Positions 1-8,091 of a stretch of DNA of 23,955 bases are shown one piece after another. Each line of letters opens with the position of its first letter. Positions within the stretch are counted from its first letter, which is position 1. Position numbers and translations under genes: made by a program. The DNA comes from JBBTRP01 sp038065125 (GTDB taxonomy: Bacteria; Patescibacteriota; Patescibacteriia; JACQRZ01). The notes below the pieces were generated by a model, which worked only from the letters and a program-made list of their open reading frames with translations, made no database searches and was not told the origin of the DNA. The DNA lies in NCBI GenBank assembly GCA_038065125.1, contig JBBTRP010000048.1:1-23955 (forward strand). The letters run 5' to 3'.

Positions 1-1
1 T

Positions 2-760
2 GCATTCACCGGACTCATCCGCTGCATCTGCGGGGGCATGGTAACGGCCGAGGAAAAGTACAAGCACCAGAAGAATGGAAACATTCATCACTACATTCAC
101 TACCATTGTGGCCACAAAATCAAGCCCGATTGTACTGAAAAATCGATCCGTACAGAGGAGCTGGAAAAACAAATAGACAGCGAATTGAAAAAAATCGAGA
201 TCCCGGAGCGCTTCCAGCAATGGGCAATCAAATACCTCCATGAACTGCGTACGGGCGAAGCGAAAGCCCAGGAGGATACTTTCGTAATGAAACAACGCGC
301 ACTGCTGCGAACAACTCAACAGCTCGACAGTCTTATGCTGAAATTCACGTCGCCAGAAAACAGAGACGGTAGCCTTTTCACAACTGAGGAATATCAGTCG
401 CTCAAGGGCCCCTTACTGAAAGAAAAGGCGAGATTTGAGAACGAACTGAAGGATCAGGGCAAACAAAAAGAGGAGTGGCTTGAGCTCTCGGAGCGGACGT
501 TCAACTTCGCGCGGTATGCGCGCGTTTGGTTTGAGAATGGAGATATTGAAACCAAGCGGGCAATCTTTGCATGCATCGGGTCGGACCTCACGCTGAAAGA
601 CAAAAAACTCTTTATCCAAATGAGAAAACCCTTCGAGATCATCTCTGAAGGGCTTTCTCACTCGGTGAACGTTTTCGATCGGGTCGGACCTGTCGGTTTC
701 CCAATGGTTGCAACGCAATCAGAACTTTCCGATGCTGAAATTTCACACTGGAGCGGGTAA
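2..760 (+). CDS. Serine site-specific recombinase, C-terminal part (cut by window edge)
   Basis: The frame is open from base 2, so the gene enters from the left; 252 residues are visible up to the TAA. The first residues (FTGLIRCICGG) followed by HYHCGHK and a later Cys form the zinc beta-ribbon typical of large serine recombinases. A long helical region with coiled-coil character follows (about residues 45-170), and then the usual C-terminal tail. The catalytic N-terminal resolvase domain with its serine would lie outside the window. The family cuts and rejoins DNA at att sites for phage or element integration and excision. The internal ATG at 38 is not a real start because the zinc ribbon begins before it. 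Being next to an HTH/LAGLIDADG-like gene, it suggests the remains of a mobile element. I am sure of the family; whether the gene is intact cannot be judged. Confidence 0.85.
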   Translation, partial: AFTGLIRCICGGMVTAEEKYKHQKNGNIHHYIHYHCGHKIKPDCTEKSIRTEELEKQIDSELKKIEIPERFQQWAIKYLHELRTGEAKAQEDTFVMKQRALLRTTQQLDSLMLKFTSPENRDGSLFTTEEYQSLKGPLLKEKARFENELKDQGKQKEEWLELSERTFNFARYARVWFENGDIETKRAIFACIGSDLTLKDKKLFIQMRKPFEIISEGLSHSVNVFDRVGPVGFPMVATQSELSDAEISHWSG

Positions 761-797
761 GGGGAGTCGGACCCCTGTCTGGTGCTTGGCAAGCACC
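760..797. repeat. Two adjacent hairpins between convergent genes
   Basis: Bases 760-776 can fold as AGGGG/CCCCT around a 7-nt loop. Bases 781-797 form a perfect 7-bp hairpin GGTGCTT-ggc-AAGCACC. They sit between the 3' ends of the recombinase and the minus-strand HTH gene. Neither is followed by a T-run on either strand, so they are poor intrinsic terminators. They may be RNA 3'-end stabilisers or recognition hairpins of a mobile element; no function is assigned. Confidence 0.45.
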
Positions 798-808
798 CAT
801 AATAGCCG

Positions 809-1483
809 TTATACGATACCCGCGTGTTGAATATTACTCCGCGCTAATTGAATCCATTCTAGTAACTTATGTTTATATGCCGTACTTGGCACATAAATTT
901 GAGCGGTCCCGTAAGGAAGGGTCCTCTTTTTCGATCGACCTTGAATATACTGGCTTTTCATGAAGCGATCAAGTGGTATGCCTACTTTCTCTGACCAGTA
1001 CTCGCAGGATGCAACATCTTCAAGATCGGGGTAAAGGACGAGGGACATTTTCAGCTTTGGATAAAGCTCGGGTAAATATCTTCCAACAAATGCATGAAAG
1101 AATTTCAGAACCATTGGATCTGAATTTGAAATTCTGATCAGGCCATTGGATAGCTTATTGTCACCTTCTCCCCAGTACAGCATCACGCCAGCTACAAAAA
1201 GTGCTTCCTTATAATACCCTTCAAAGGTTGTCTGTGCATCCTCTCGATAACTCTGATACAAAATCTGTCTCTGCTCTCGTGCTTTATCCGTGATTGCGAT
1301 CATTCTCACCCGAGCATTCTCACTCTGAATCTTTGATAATTTCTTTCGGATAGCGACAGACCATTTTTGATGCTGAAGCCATCCGCAAAGAGTGCTTTTT
1401 GGAACGCCCGTTATTCTAACTATTTCCTTGTAGCTTTTCCCTTGTCGACGCAGTGATACGGCGTGCGTTTTATTTGGATTCAT
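809..1483 (-). CDS. HTH protein with LAGLIDADG-endonuclease-like domain
   Basis: 224 residues. Residues about 10-40 form a helix-turn-helix (GKSYKEIVRITGVPKSTLCGWL), like those at the N-terminus of resolvase and homing proteins. After a charged helical linker, residues about 93-135 carry AGVMLYWGEGDNK and later RISNSDP...KFFHAFV. This layout resembles degenerate LAGLIDADG domains, with a hydrophobic helix ending in an acidic residue, as found in many small bacterial HTH proteins. I infer DNA binding; nuclease activity is uncertain because only one clear acidic motif (WGEGD) is visible. The ATG at 1483 is preceded by an extended -10 and a palindrome, which suggests self-regulation. It converges on the recombinase, lies in visibly AT-richer DNA than most of the window, and is probably acquired. 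Confidence 0.6.
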   Translation of the reverse strand: MNPNKTHAVSLRRQGKSYKEIVRITGVPKSTLCGWLQHQKWSVAIRKKLSKIQSENARVRMIAITDKAREQRQILYQSYREDAQTTFEGYYKEALFVAGVMLYWGEGDNKLSNGLIRISNSDPMVLKFFHAFVGRYLPELYPKLKMSLVLYPDLEDVASCEYWSEKVGIPLDRFMKSQYIQGRSKKRTLPYGTAQIYVPSTAYKHKLLEWIQLARSNIQHAGIV

Positions 1484-1496
1484 ATCGTACTCACTA

Positions 1497-1517
1497 CTAT
1501 AATTAATAATTATAGCA
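1497..1517 (-). promoter_or_regulatory. Extended -10 promoter inside a perfect palindrome, upstream of the HTH gene
   Basis: Bases 1497-1505 and 1507-1515 are perfect 9-bp inverted arms (CTATAATTA / TAATTATAG) around one base. On the minus strand the palindrome includes TATAAT preceded by TGC (1517-1509), an extended -10. It predicts a start near 1502 and a leader of about 19 nt. A dimeric HTH protein bound here would block its own promoter; that part is inference. Confidence 0.5.
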
Positions 1518-1538
1518 CATGGGTACGGTTTTCAAAGA

Positions 1539-2009
1539 TCAATAATGATACGTCTTATTGTGAAGTATCGTTGTGGCTCGATAGAGCTGTTCGAGTAAGA
1601 CGATTCTAGCAAGCTGGTGGGTGAGCGTCAAGGTTCCCAGGGAGAGGGAAAGATCGCATGACTGGACCAATTCGCGAGAGAGTCCTAGGGGACCGCCGAT
1701 GAGGAAGCAGATCGTTCGGCCGCCCTCGCCTTGGTCTGCTAGATGGCGTGCAAACGTCTCGGAAGAAAATCTTTTCCCGCCCGAGTCCAATGCTATGCGA
1801 TACGACCCGTGAGGGATGCGCGCCATAAGGTGCTCGGCCTCATGTTTTTGAACGCGGGCCGCATCACGCGCATCGCGAAACGGAACCTCGGGGACTTCGA
1901 CGACCTGCAGCCGGGCATATCCGGAAAGGCGCTTAAGATAGTCTGATGCCGCTTCTTTCCAGTACGACCGCTTCAGACTCCCCACCGCTACGACGCAGAG
2001 TGAAAACAT
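1539..2009 (-). CDS. rlmH: 23S rRNA pseudouridine-1915 N3-methyltransferase RlmH
   Basis: 156 residues, the normal length for this SPOUT methyltransferase, which uses S-adenosylmethionine to methylate pseudouridine 1915 in helix 69 of 23S rRNA on the assembled ribosome. The SAM-binding knot is visible as FLIGGPLGLS (about 102-111). It is followed by LTLTHQLARIVLLEQLYRA (128-146) and the typical C-terminal YHY. The start ATG lies 2 nt after the TAG of the lamin-tail gene, with no Shine-Dalgarno between them, so translation probably depends on coupling to the upstream gene. It is the last gene of the minus-strand operon that begins at 5515. The identification is secure. Confidence 0.93.
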   Translation of the reverse strand: MFSLCVVAVGSLKRSYWKEAASDYLKRLSGYARLQVVEVPEVPFRDARDAARVQKHEAEHLMARIPHGSYRIALDSGGKRFSSETFARHLADQGEGGRTICFLIGGPLGLSRELVQSCDLSLSLGTLTLTHQLARIVLLEQLYRATTILHNKTYHY

Positions 2010-2011
2010 GT

Positions 2012-5000
2012 CTATTTTTTTAACATTCGAATAAGGAGTCCTCCGGAGAACAATGCCAGGGCAATGGCTGTGACGAGAAGGTACTGCGCAACTTTTGATA
2101 CCTCATTCTTTCGTGAAGGAATCTGTTCGACGGTTGCCGTTTCTGGCGTGCTTGATACGGACATCATCGTCACATCGCTTTCTGCTCTAGGAAGAACACG
2201 GTACTCATCGTTTGACTGGCTGACAATGCCGGTTACTGCTAGTTGCGCGCCCTCGCGAATGGCACTGGAGGGAATCTTTGTGGACCGTTTTACCACTACG
2301 ATCACGTCGTTATCCCCGTCAGAAAGGATAAACCTTCCCGAGCGTTTTTCAACAACCTCGCCACGGATGGTGACCAGCCACCCCTCCAGCTCCTCACCGA
2401 TGTCGCCGATGGAAACTTCATGAGCTTTTGGCGGCTCCCCTGTCCCGAGCGGACGTACATAATCCTTCTTTGTGAGCCGGATGCGTGTCTCACCTCCAGA
2501 CTCAGAGAGCACGCCGCTTACCTGGATACGTTCGCCAATCTTGAATATCTTCCGGTGTCCGCTCGAGAGGATAATCTGAATGCCGGAGCCGGCAAGGTAC
2601 ATCACGTTTTTTCCGAATACGCCGAGAGGAACCGACACGACTCCCTGAACACTGACGCGAGACCCTTTTGGAAGTTCACGAACATCCGCAAGCGAGACAG
2701 GAATCGGCCCGCGCGGCGCATCTGCACTACCGACATCATCTCCAAAAAACGTGCCCGGGAAATTCTGATCACTCTGTTCGATCGCATGGTCTTGTGTATC
2801 ATCTTCACGCGCAAGCGCATCAACCCCATTCTCCTTCCCCGCCGTTGCCACACCTGACCACACCCACAAGCCGCCCGTGGTTCGGGCAAGGCTTTTTCCT
2901 GACGGGGCGTCTTCATACTCGACCTCGTCACGAACAGACTCGTCTGTTTCGAAAATACTGATTCGGCCGCGATCGTTGAGAAGCGATTTTTTTAGTCGAT
3001 CGCGCTTGAGCACAAACAAACCCGACGGTTCTAGCCGATCATCCGCACTCAGCTGTGCTATCGTCTCTCCGCGCTCGTCCGCGATGCGGATACCCGCAAG
3101 CGATACGCTCTGATCAGAGGTATTCTTGAGTTCAATAAACTCATCGTGATCCGCACCCGCAGGATTGGGAAATACTTCGTTCAGGACAATCGACCGTACC
3201 GGTGTAAGTGATGGAGAATCTTGTGGCGCCCCTGCCTGCTTTTGAGGATCTCCGGATCGTGCCGGTTCCCCTGCCGCGGATGGACTCCCTTCAATGCGAA
3301 TCTTTGCGGTCTTGGTAACACGGTGCTCGCCCGCGCTCAGAGTGAACAACACCGTGTACTGGCCCTCTTTCTCATATCGATGCTTCACATACAATCCCTT
3401 TGCATTCATCGTATCTCCAAAATCCCATGACGCGCTTAACCGCTCACCTTCCGGATCACTCGAATCGCTCGCGTCAAATTCAATCTCCTGGCCAACAATC
3501 CCCTTTGACGGAAATGTCGCAACAAGAATCGGCTCCTTGTTTCTCTGCGTGATGATATTTTTCCTCCCCGGCGTGGGCAGCTCCGACCACTCAAATCTCG
3601 GGCCCGCCTTGCTATACGACACGCCCAACGGTGCGGGGTCGCGGTAGCTCACGGAATCAATGGGCCGTTCCTGAGTGGGATGATAGAGCCGTACGGTCTC
3701 CCCGCCCTCATTTTTGAGCGCGAGCCTACTTGTCGTGCGCGGGATGACCAGATACCCTTGTGCCGCGATGCGCTGCGGGATGCCGGAATCGGGACGAAAA
3801 CGGAATCGGATGCCGGAGCTGTTCACCAACTCCCAGTCGGTAATGTCTGCCTCACTCGATCCTTGATTATACAACTCAACAATCTCATCTAGCTCGTCTC
3901 GAGTTGTCGGGTTTGGAAGGAGCTCAGAGATGATAACATCGGCGGCAGGATTCTTTTCCGAGGTCAGACTCTCCTGGCTCAGTGTAATCAGATTAGGCTG
4001 TCCCCGTGTCGGCGTTGCGGTCACACGGAAGTTAACTTTGTCGTTTCCAGAGTTCACTCCGTCACTGGTGCGCGCGATTGAGGCGGGATCAGACGCTGTC
4101 GGAGCGTTGTCGGAAATGGTGCCGTCGTCCCATGAGCCATATGTAATAGAATCGATTACTGTGCGGTCAGAATTCTTTAAAACAACACGGTCGCCCGCGT
4201 TATTGAGGTCTCCTTTCGGCGCTTCGATCACAATGAACCTGCCTAAGCCATTACTGTCGAGGATGCCGGAGAGGACGGTGACTGATTTTGATCCATCCTC
4301 AAGCGTCCAGCCCGAAAGATTGATCTGACGGCTCGTGATATTGTACAGTTCGACCCACTCTTTCACGCCGTCTGCAGGATCAGCAACTAGTTCATTGATC
4401 ACAACGTCGCCGCGAAGCGCGGGTGCCTCCGAGAGGGTGCTTGCCGGTGGAACAATGATGAGTGTCGATGTGCTTGCGGACACGCTCTGTGACACGGGCG
4501 ACTCAACGATCGGACTATTTACAACACCGACCGTATTGCCGGTCAGATGCTCCTTCCAATTCGACTGCTCGGATGCGGACTTTGACGTATCATTGCGTTC
4601 GAGGGAAAACTTTTCAAAACTTCGATAGGTAAAACGCTCTGCAAATGTTTTATCCGGAAGAGCCATTCCAATCTCCTCTCCCGAAGACGCAAGAGCTGAC
4701 CACGAACTATCAATAAGCGTTCCGGTAAACGAGGGGTAGTCTGCGGCGGTGTTGGCAGCGTTTTGTGCAATCACCGCGATCTCACCGGGCTCGATGATTA
4801 GGTCGCCACGATGTGCTTTTAATCCGTGATGGGTGTTGTCTTCAAAAAATTTCCAGTTCGTGAGGTCGACAGGCGTCGCGCCGATGTTTCTAATCTCAAT
4901 CCACTCGTGATCCATCTTCTCATATCCGCCAATTTCGGTGATGACGATATCGGCCGCTCCGGCAAATGCAAACGATGGCGCAAAGAGAAACACCAATGCG

Positions 5001-5020
5001 CACACAAACCCCATGGACAT
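2012..5020 (-). CDS. Secreted, membrane-anchored multi-domain lamin-tail (LTD) protein
   Basis: 1002 residues. A hydrophobic signal peptide (about 1-21, ending AFA-GA) leads to four lamin-tail-like domains at about 22-165, 203-340, 360-490 and 609-730. Each opens with a VITEI/VINEL/IISELLPNP/VLNEVFPNP strand and a conserved E-x-(V/I)-E-(L/I) segment. A PKD-like domain (about 497-577, with DPEGERLSASWDFGD) sits between LTD3 and LTD4. Two OB-fold-like modules follow (about 788-862 and 866-955). A single membrane helix at 977-997 ends in RMLKK, so the bulk of the protein should lie outside the cell with a very short cytoplasmic tail. LTD proteins are common in Patescibacteria, but their role is not established; OB modules often bind nucleic acid. 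The ATG at 5020 has GGAG 7 nt upstream, overlapping the preceding stop; Met3 is an alternative start. The linkers are Ser/Pro-rich. Confidence 0.85.
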   Translation of the reverse strand: MSMGFVCALVFLFAPSFAFAGAADIVITEIGGYEKMDHEWIEIRNIGATPVDLTNWKFFEDNTHHGLKAHRGDLIIEPGEIAVIAQNAANTAADYPSFTGTLIDSSWSALASSGEEIGMALPDKTFAERFTYRSFEKFSLERNDTSKSASEQSNWKEHLTGNTVGVVNSPIVESPVSQSVSASTSTLIIVPPASTLSEAPALRGDVVINELVADPADGVKEWVELYNITSRQINLSGWTLEDGSKSVTVLSGILDSNGLGRFIVIEAPKGDLNNAGDRVVLKNSDRTVIDSITYGSWDDGTISDNAPTASDPASIARTSDGVNSGNDKVNFRVTATPTRGQPNLITLSQESLTSEKNPAADVIISELLPNPTTRDELDEIVELYNQGSSEADITDWELVNSSGIRFRFRPDSGIPQRIAAQGYLVIPRTTSRLALKNEGGETVRLYHPTQERPIDSVSYRDPAPLGVSYSKAGPRFEWSELPTPGRKNIITQRNKEPILVATFPSKGIVGQEIEFDASDSSDPEGERLSASWDFGDTMNAKGLYVKHRYEKEGQYTVLFTLSAGEHRVTKTAKIRIEGSPSAAGEPARSGDPQKQAGAPQDSPSLTPVRSIVLNEVFPNPAGADHDEFIELKNTSDQSVSLAGIRIADERGETIAQLSADDRLEPSGLFVLKRDRLKKSLLNDRGRISIFETDESVRDEVEYEDAPSGKSLARTTGGLWVWSGVATAGKENGVDALAREDDTQDHAIEQSDQNFPGTFFGDDVGSADAPRGPIPVSLADVRELPKGSRVSVQGVVSVPLGVFGKNVMYLAGSGIQIILSSGHRKIFKIGERIQVSGVLSESGGETRIRLTKKDYVRPLGTGEPPKAHEVSIGDIGEELEGWLVTIRGEVVEKRSGRFILSDGDNDVIVVVKRSTKIPSSAIREGAQLAVTGIVSQSNDEYRVLPRAESDVTMMSVSSTPETATVEQIPSRKNEVSKVAQYLLVTAIALALFSGGLLIRMLKK

Positions 5021-5024
5021 GGCC

Positions 5025-5309
5025 TTACTCCGTCTTTTTCGCGATGACTCGCGCCTGGAAGCTGGACTCTACGCGATCGATTTCTGACAAAAGATCCTTG
5101 ACGCGCGCCGCTGCTTGGGAAGGGGCGACATGAAGCGAGTCTCCCATTTTCTGAAGCGCCCGATCCATCATGGTCGCAAGAAGCAGCCGGGTTGTCTCCG
5201 GTGTTAACCCGTCGGCATGGATTCGCCCGATCCACGAAGTTCGTGTCTCCTCGTCAAGATAGGGTGCCCGCGCAATCTGCTCGCAAATGTAGTGTTCGAC
5301 ATCAGTCAT
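5025..5309 (-). CDS. Small helical protein of unknown function
   Basis: 94 residues, acidic to neutral, predicted mostly helical (for example TTRLLLATMMDRALQKMG and AAARVKDLLSEIDRVESSF). There is no signal peptide or membrane segment, and I recognise no family. Its ATG overlaps the stop of the upstream small gene by 4 nt (ATGA), and its TAA lies 4 nt before the lamin-tail ATG. It is therefore tightly coupled in the same operon and is probably real despite its size. It may form a cytoplasmic complex with its small neighbour, but nothing in the sequence shows this. Confidence 0.65.
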   Translation of the reverse strand: MTDVEHYICEQIARAPYLDEETRTSWIGRIHADGLTPETTRLLLATMMDRALQKMGDSLHVAPSQAAARVKDLLSEIDRVESSFQARVIAKKTE

Positions 5310-5515
5310 ACTTTTGGCGTATCAAGTGTTCCGCACGCCATTTTATGCAAGAGACCAAAAAGTTCCCCAAGTCTTTCCGGGTCTTTCATAATCCCTCCCT
5401 CCTTCATGAGTTCAACTAGCCGCGCCTCCTCAAGGTGTGATCGCACCTCTGTGATGAGCCCTTCAACGGCCTCGTCCTCTGTGTGGTCTACGGTGGGTGC
5501 TGTGAATTTTTCCAT
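5306..5515 (-). CDS. Small acidic helical protein of unknown function, first gene of the LTD operon
   Basis: 69 residues from the ATG at 5515. Longer in-frame starts exist at 5554 and 5596, but a minus-strand promoter (-35 TTGTCA, 17-bp spacer, -10 TAAGAT at 5537-5532) predicts transcription from about 5525. Both upstream starts therefore lie outside the mRNA. The 5596 start would also overlap the divergent hydrolase gene. The protein is rich in Glu and Leu (EGLITEVRSHLEEARLVELM) and ends with ERLGELFGLLHKMACGTLD, consistent with two or three helices. No family was recognised. It shares an ATGA overlap with the next gene. Confidence 0.6.
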   Translation of the reverse strand: MEKFTAPTVDHTEDEAVEGLITEVRSHLEEARLVELMKEGGIMKDPERLGELFGLLHKMACGTLDTPKV

Positions 5516-5531
5516 AAAATATCTAACGCGT

Positions 5532-5582
5532 ATCTTACTTCTTTTTTCATTCATTGACAATGCACGGTCGCGATGATGTAAT
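5532..5582. promoter_or_regulatory. Divergent promoter pair with overlapping -35 boxes
   Basis: Plus strand: -35 TTGACA (5554-5559), 17-bp spacer, -10 TGTAAT (5577-5582), predicted start at 5589, which is the A of the hydrolase ATG. Minus strand: -35 TTGTCA (5560-5555), 17-bp spacer, -10 TAAGAT (5537-5532), predicted start near 5525. The two -35 boxes share five base pairs, so two polymerases could not bind at once. Confidence 0.7.
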
Positions 5583-5588
5583 GGAGGT

Positions 5589-6977
5589 ATGCACACTCAA
5601 CCTACGATTCAATTCTGCGGTGGCACGGGCACGGTGACGGGCGCGTGCTACCTCCTCACTGCTGGAAAAGAAAAGATTCTCGTCGACTGCGGCCTCTACC
5701 AAGGAGGGCGCTTTTTAGAAGACGAAAACCACAAGCCCTTCCCGTTTAACCCGCACGAGGTTAAAACAGTCTTTATCACGCATGCCCACGCAGACCACAT
5801 AGGGAGACTTCCCAAGCTCTACCGCGATGGCTTCCGCGGCACCGTAATCACGACTCCCATGACTGCAGACCTCATGGCCGTCATGCTAGAAGACGCGCTC
5901 AAGATCATGTCTCACGAGTGCGACGCGCGGGGAGAAAAACCGCTCTACACCAAACAGGACTTGGACGGAGTACTTGAACTGGTCAAACCGAGCAACTACA
6001 ACCAGCGCGTCACGCTCTCCGACTCCATCGACGTGTATCTGCGCGACTCAGCACACATCCTGGGATCGTCGCTTATCGAGATGCATATCGGGGACGATAT
6101 TGTCGTCTTTACCGGCGATTTAGGAAACGTCCCGGCGCCGCTTCTCAAAACAATTTATCCGGTCGAATACTGCGACTACCTCTGTATGGAGTCTGTATAC
6201 GGCGACCGCATTCATGAGTCCCATCAGGAAAAGGAGCGGATCCTGGAGCGCGCGCTCGAGGACACGTACAGTAAAAAGGGGGTACTTATCATTCCGGTGT
6301 TTGCGCTGGAGCGAACGCAGGCACTTCTCTCGGCGCTAGATGAACTCATCGAGCACAACCGCGTCCCGCGCATGCCGGTATTCTTGGACTCCCCGCTCGC
6401 CATCAACGCGACGAAGGTATATCGAAAATACCAGTCTCTCTTTAACGAAGACACCCAACAACTCCTGCGCGGCGGCAATGATCTCTTCTCGTTCCCGGGC
6501 CTGAAACTGACCGCAAGCCGCGAAGAGTCCATCGCGATCAACGAGGTCCCCCCGCCCAAGGTCATTCTTGCCGGCAATCCCCACGGGTACGGCTCGCGCA
6601 TCGCGCATCATTTTCTCCGTGCGCTCCCCGACCCAAACAGCACCGTCCTTTTTGTCGGCTACGCGCGCGTATCAAGTCTCGGCCGGATGCTCTGCGACGG
6701 CGCAAAGTCGGTCCGCATCGGCGACGTGGTTGTTCCGGTTCGAGCGACGATTACTACGATCTCTGGCTACTCCGCGCACGCAGACCAAAACCAGCTCAAG
6801 GCGTTCGTGAACAAGATCAACAAGCCTATCCAACAAATCTTTGTCACTATGGGCGAACAACAAAGCTCGGAAGTGCTTGCACAAGTACTCCGAGACGAGC
6901 TCGGGGTTCCCGCAGTCGTTCCTAAATTCGGCGACACCGTCAGCCTTGAGAGTCCGGCACTCGCACCATCCTTATAA
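5589..6977 (+). CDS. Beta-CASP metallo-beta-lactamase hydrolase (CPSF73/Ysh1-like, probable RNase)
   Basis: 462 residues, the usual length for bacterial CPSF73-like beta-CASP proteins. Metal ligands visible: HAHADH (65-70), the His of SAHILGSS (His156) and the Asp of FTGDLG (Asp177). The beta-CASP insertion starts at ESVYGDR (201-207) and includes IPVFALERTQALL and FLDSPLAINATKVY. The C-terminal motif SGYSAHAD (392-399) supplies the last His. The family cuts RNA endo- or exonucleolytically with two zinc ions in the cytoplasm; RNA processing or decay is the likely role. The loop that is often SGMxxGGR in relatives reads GNPHGYGSR here. The ATG is fixed by the conserved first strand at residue 7. 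A GGAGG lies only 1 nt before the ATG, too close to work, and the promoter predicts a leaderless mRNA. It is followed at 21 nt by the LOG-like gene. Confidence 0.87.
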   Translation: MHTQPTIQFCGGTGTVTGACYLLTAGKEKILVDCGLYQGGRFLEDENHKPFPFNPHEVKTVFITHAHADHIGRLPKLYRDGFRGTVITTPMTADLMAVMLEDALKIMSHECDARGEKPLYTKQDLDGVLELVKPSNYNQRVTLSDSIDVYLRDSAHILGSSLIEMHIGDDIVVFTGDLGNVPAPLLKTIYPVEYCDYLCMESVYGDRIHESHQEKERILERALEDTYSKKGVLIIPVFALERTQALLSALDELIEHNRVPRMPVFLDSPLAINATKVYRKYQSLFNEDTQQLLRGGNDLFSFPGLKLTASREESIAINEVPPPKVILAGNPHGYGSRIAHHFLRALPDPNSTVLFVGYARVSSLGRMLCDGAKSVRIGDVVVPVRATITTISGYSAHADQNQLKAFVNKINKPIQQIFVTMGEQQSSEVLAQVLRDELGVPAVVPKFGDTVSLESPALAPSL

Positions 6978-6998
6978 AATTTTTTATCTCATACTAGT

Positions 6999-7658
6999 AT
7001 GCCCGCAAAACCAGCCGCCACCCTGCCTCGCGAACGAGCGCTCCTCCAGCAGACCTACCTCAAATACAAAATCTGCGTGTCCGGGTCTGCCGAGACCTCG
7101 ACTTGCTCACCTGATGCGCTGGACAAGGCAAAGGAGCTGGGGCGGCAAGTGGTGTTACACAATGGCGTATTAGTAACCGGCGCGACGACCGGCATTCCCT
7201 ACTGGGCGGCGATTGGCGCCAAGGAAGCGGGCGGCATCGTGATTGGCATCTCGCCCGCAACATCAGAACTTGAGCACGTAAAAAAATATCGCCTGCCAAT
7301 GGATTATCACGACCTGATCATCTATACCGGCTTTGACTACTCGGGCAGGAACCTCCTGCTGGTGCGCAGCGCGGATGCCGTCATTGAAGTATGCGGCCGG
7401 ATCGGCACGCTCAATGAGTTCACAATCGCGTTTGAAGACCAAAAACCGGTCGGCGTCCTGGAGCACTGCGGCGGCACCTCGGAAATGATCCGTGAGATTA
7501 TCCTCAAAGGACATCGCGGACCTGGAAAAACCGTGTACGATCCAGATCCAAAGATTCTTATCGACAAAGTCATCGCCCTCATCGACAAGGAAAAGGTGGT
7601 GCCGATTCCAAAATATGAATATGCGAAAGGGAGGCCGTCAACACGCAAGCGCGGCTGA
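6999..7658 (+). CDS. LOG/TIGR00725-family Rossmann-like protein
   Basis: 219 residues. The core has a KICVSGSAETS first strand (23-33), then GVLVTGATTGIPYWAAIGAKEAGG (56-79) and a nucleotide-phosphate loop-like motif CGRIGTLNEF (132-141). That motif corresponds to the PGGxGTxxE of LOG (cytokinin-activating phosphoribohydrolase) and related SLOG proteins. Cys replaces the usual first residues of the motif, so LOG enzyme activity is doubtful. A nucleotide- or sugar-phosphate-binding role is inferred. The gene lies between the hydrolase and rpiB and overlaps rpiB by 38 nt. That places it with ribose-phosphate enzymes, fitting a role on phosphoribosyl compounds. No clear Shine-Dalgarno precedes the ATG. 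Confidence 0.7.
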   Translation: MPAKPAATLPRERALLQQTYLKYKICVSGSAETSTCSPDALDKAKELGRQVVLHNGVLVTGATTGIPYWAAIGAKEAGGIVIGISPATSELEHVKKYRLPMDYHDLIIYTGFDYSGRNLLLVRSADAVIEVCGRIGTLNEFTIAFEDQKPVGVLEHCGGTSEMIREIILKGHRGPGKTVYDPDPKILIDKVIALIDKEKVVPIPKYEYAKGRPSTRKRG

Positions 7659-8088
7659 TTTACTTTATTTAGGGGCTGACCACGCCGGCTTTGCGCAAAA
7701 AGAAGAGCTGAAAAAGTTTCTGGCCGCGCAGGGAGTTTTGGTTTTCGACATCGGCGCTCACGCCTATGACGCGTCTGACGACTTTCCTGACAGTGCCAGA
7801 AAACTTGCACGGCTCGTTGCGAGCAACAAACGCAGACGAGGTATTCTCCTTTGTGGCAGCGGGCAGGGGATGTGTATCGCCGCAAACAAAATAAAAGGGA
7901 TCCGTGCTGCAAGCGCATGGGACGAAAAAAGCGCGAAATCTGCACGCCATGATGACGACGTGAATGTACTGTGTCTTGGCGGGCGCATGCACTCGCTCCC
8001 CCAGCTCAAAAAAATTCTTGCGGCCTGGCTGGACACGCCCTTTTCAAACCTCGCACGCCACAAACGCCGCATCAAAAAGATTGAATAA
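7621..8088 (+). CDS. rpiB: Ribose-5-phosphate isomerase B (RpiB/LacAB family)
   Basis: About 155 residues. It interconverts ribulose-5-phosphate and ribose-5-phosphate. Visible motifs are LGADHAGFAQKEELK at the N-terminus, GILLCGSGQGM with the catalytic Cys, and SARHDDDVNVLCLGGR with the His region and phosphate-binding Arg. The frame is open back to 7492, but that part is out-of-frame shadow of the upstream gene. The only ATGs close to the domain are 7615 and 7621, which leave a 15-17-residue leader and a 38-44-nt overlap with the LOG-like gene, indicating coupled translation. A GGGAGG lies inside this leader but no standard start follows it. The gene ends directly at a strong terminator, closing the operon begun at 5589. 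Confidence 0.85.
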   Translation: MRKGGRQHASAADLLYLGADHAGFAQKEELKKFLAAQGVLVFDIGAHAYDASDDFPDSARKLARLVASNKRRRGILLCGSGQGMCIAANKIKGIRAASAWDEKSAKSARHDDDVNVLCLGGRMHSLPQLKKILAAWLDTPFSNLARHKRRIKKIE

Positions 8089-8091
8089 ATG

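Noticed and set aside
2243..2857. 204-residue plus-strand ORF
   Set aside because: It is antisense to the lamin-tail protein, has no recognisable domain, and a low-complexity His/Arg/Cys-rich composition.
7492..7620. Long N-terminal extension of RpiB
   Set aside because: It overlaps the LOG-like gene in another frame. The RpiB family starts near GADHAGF, so only a short leader is plausible.
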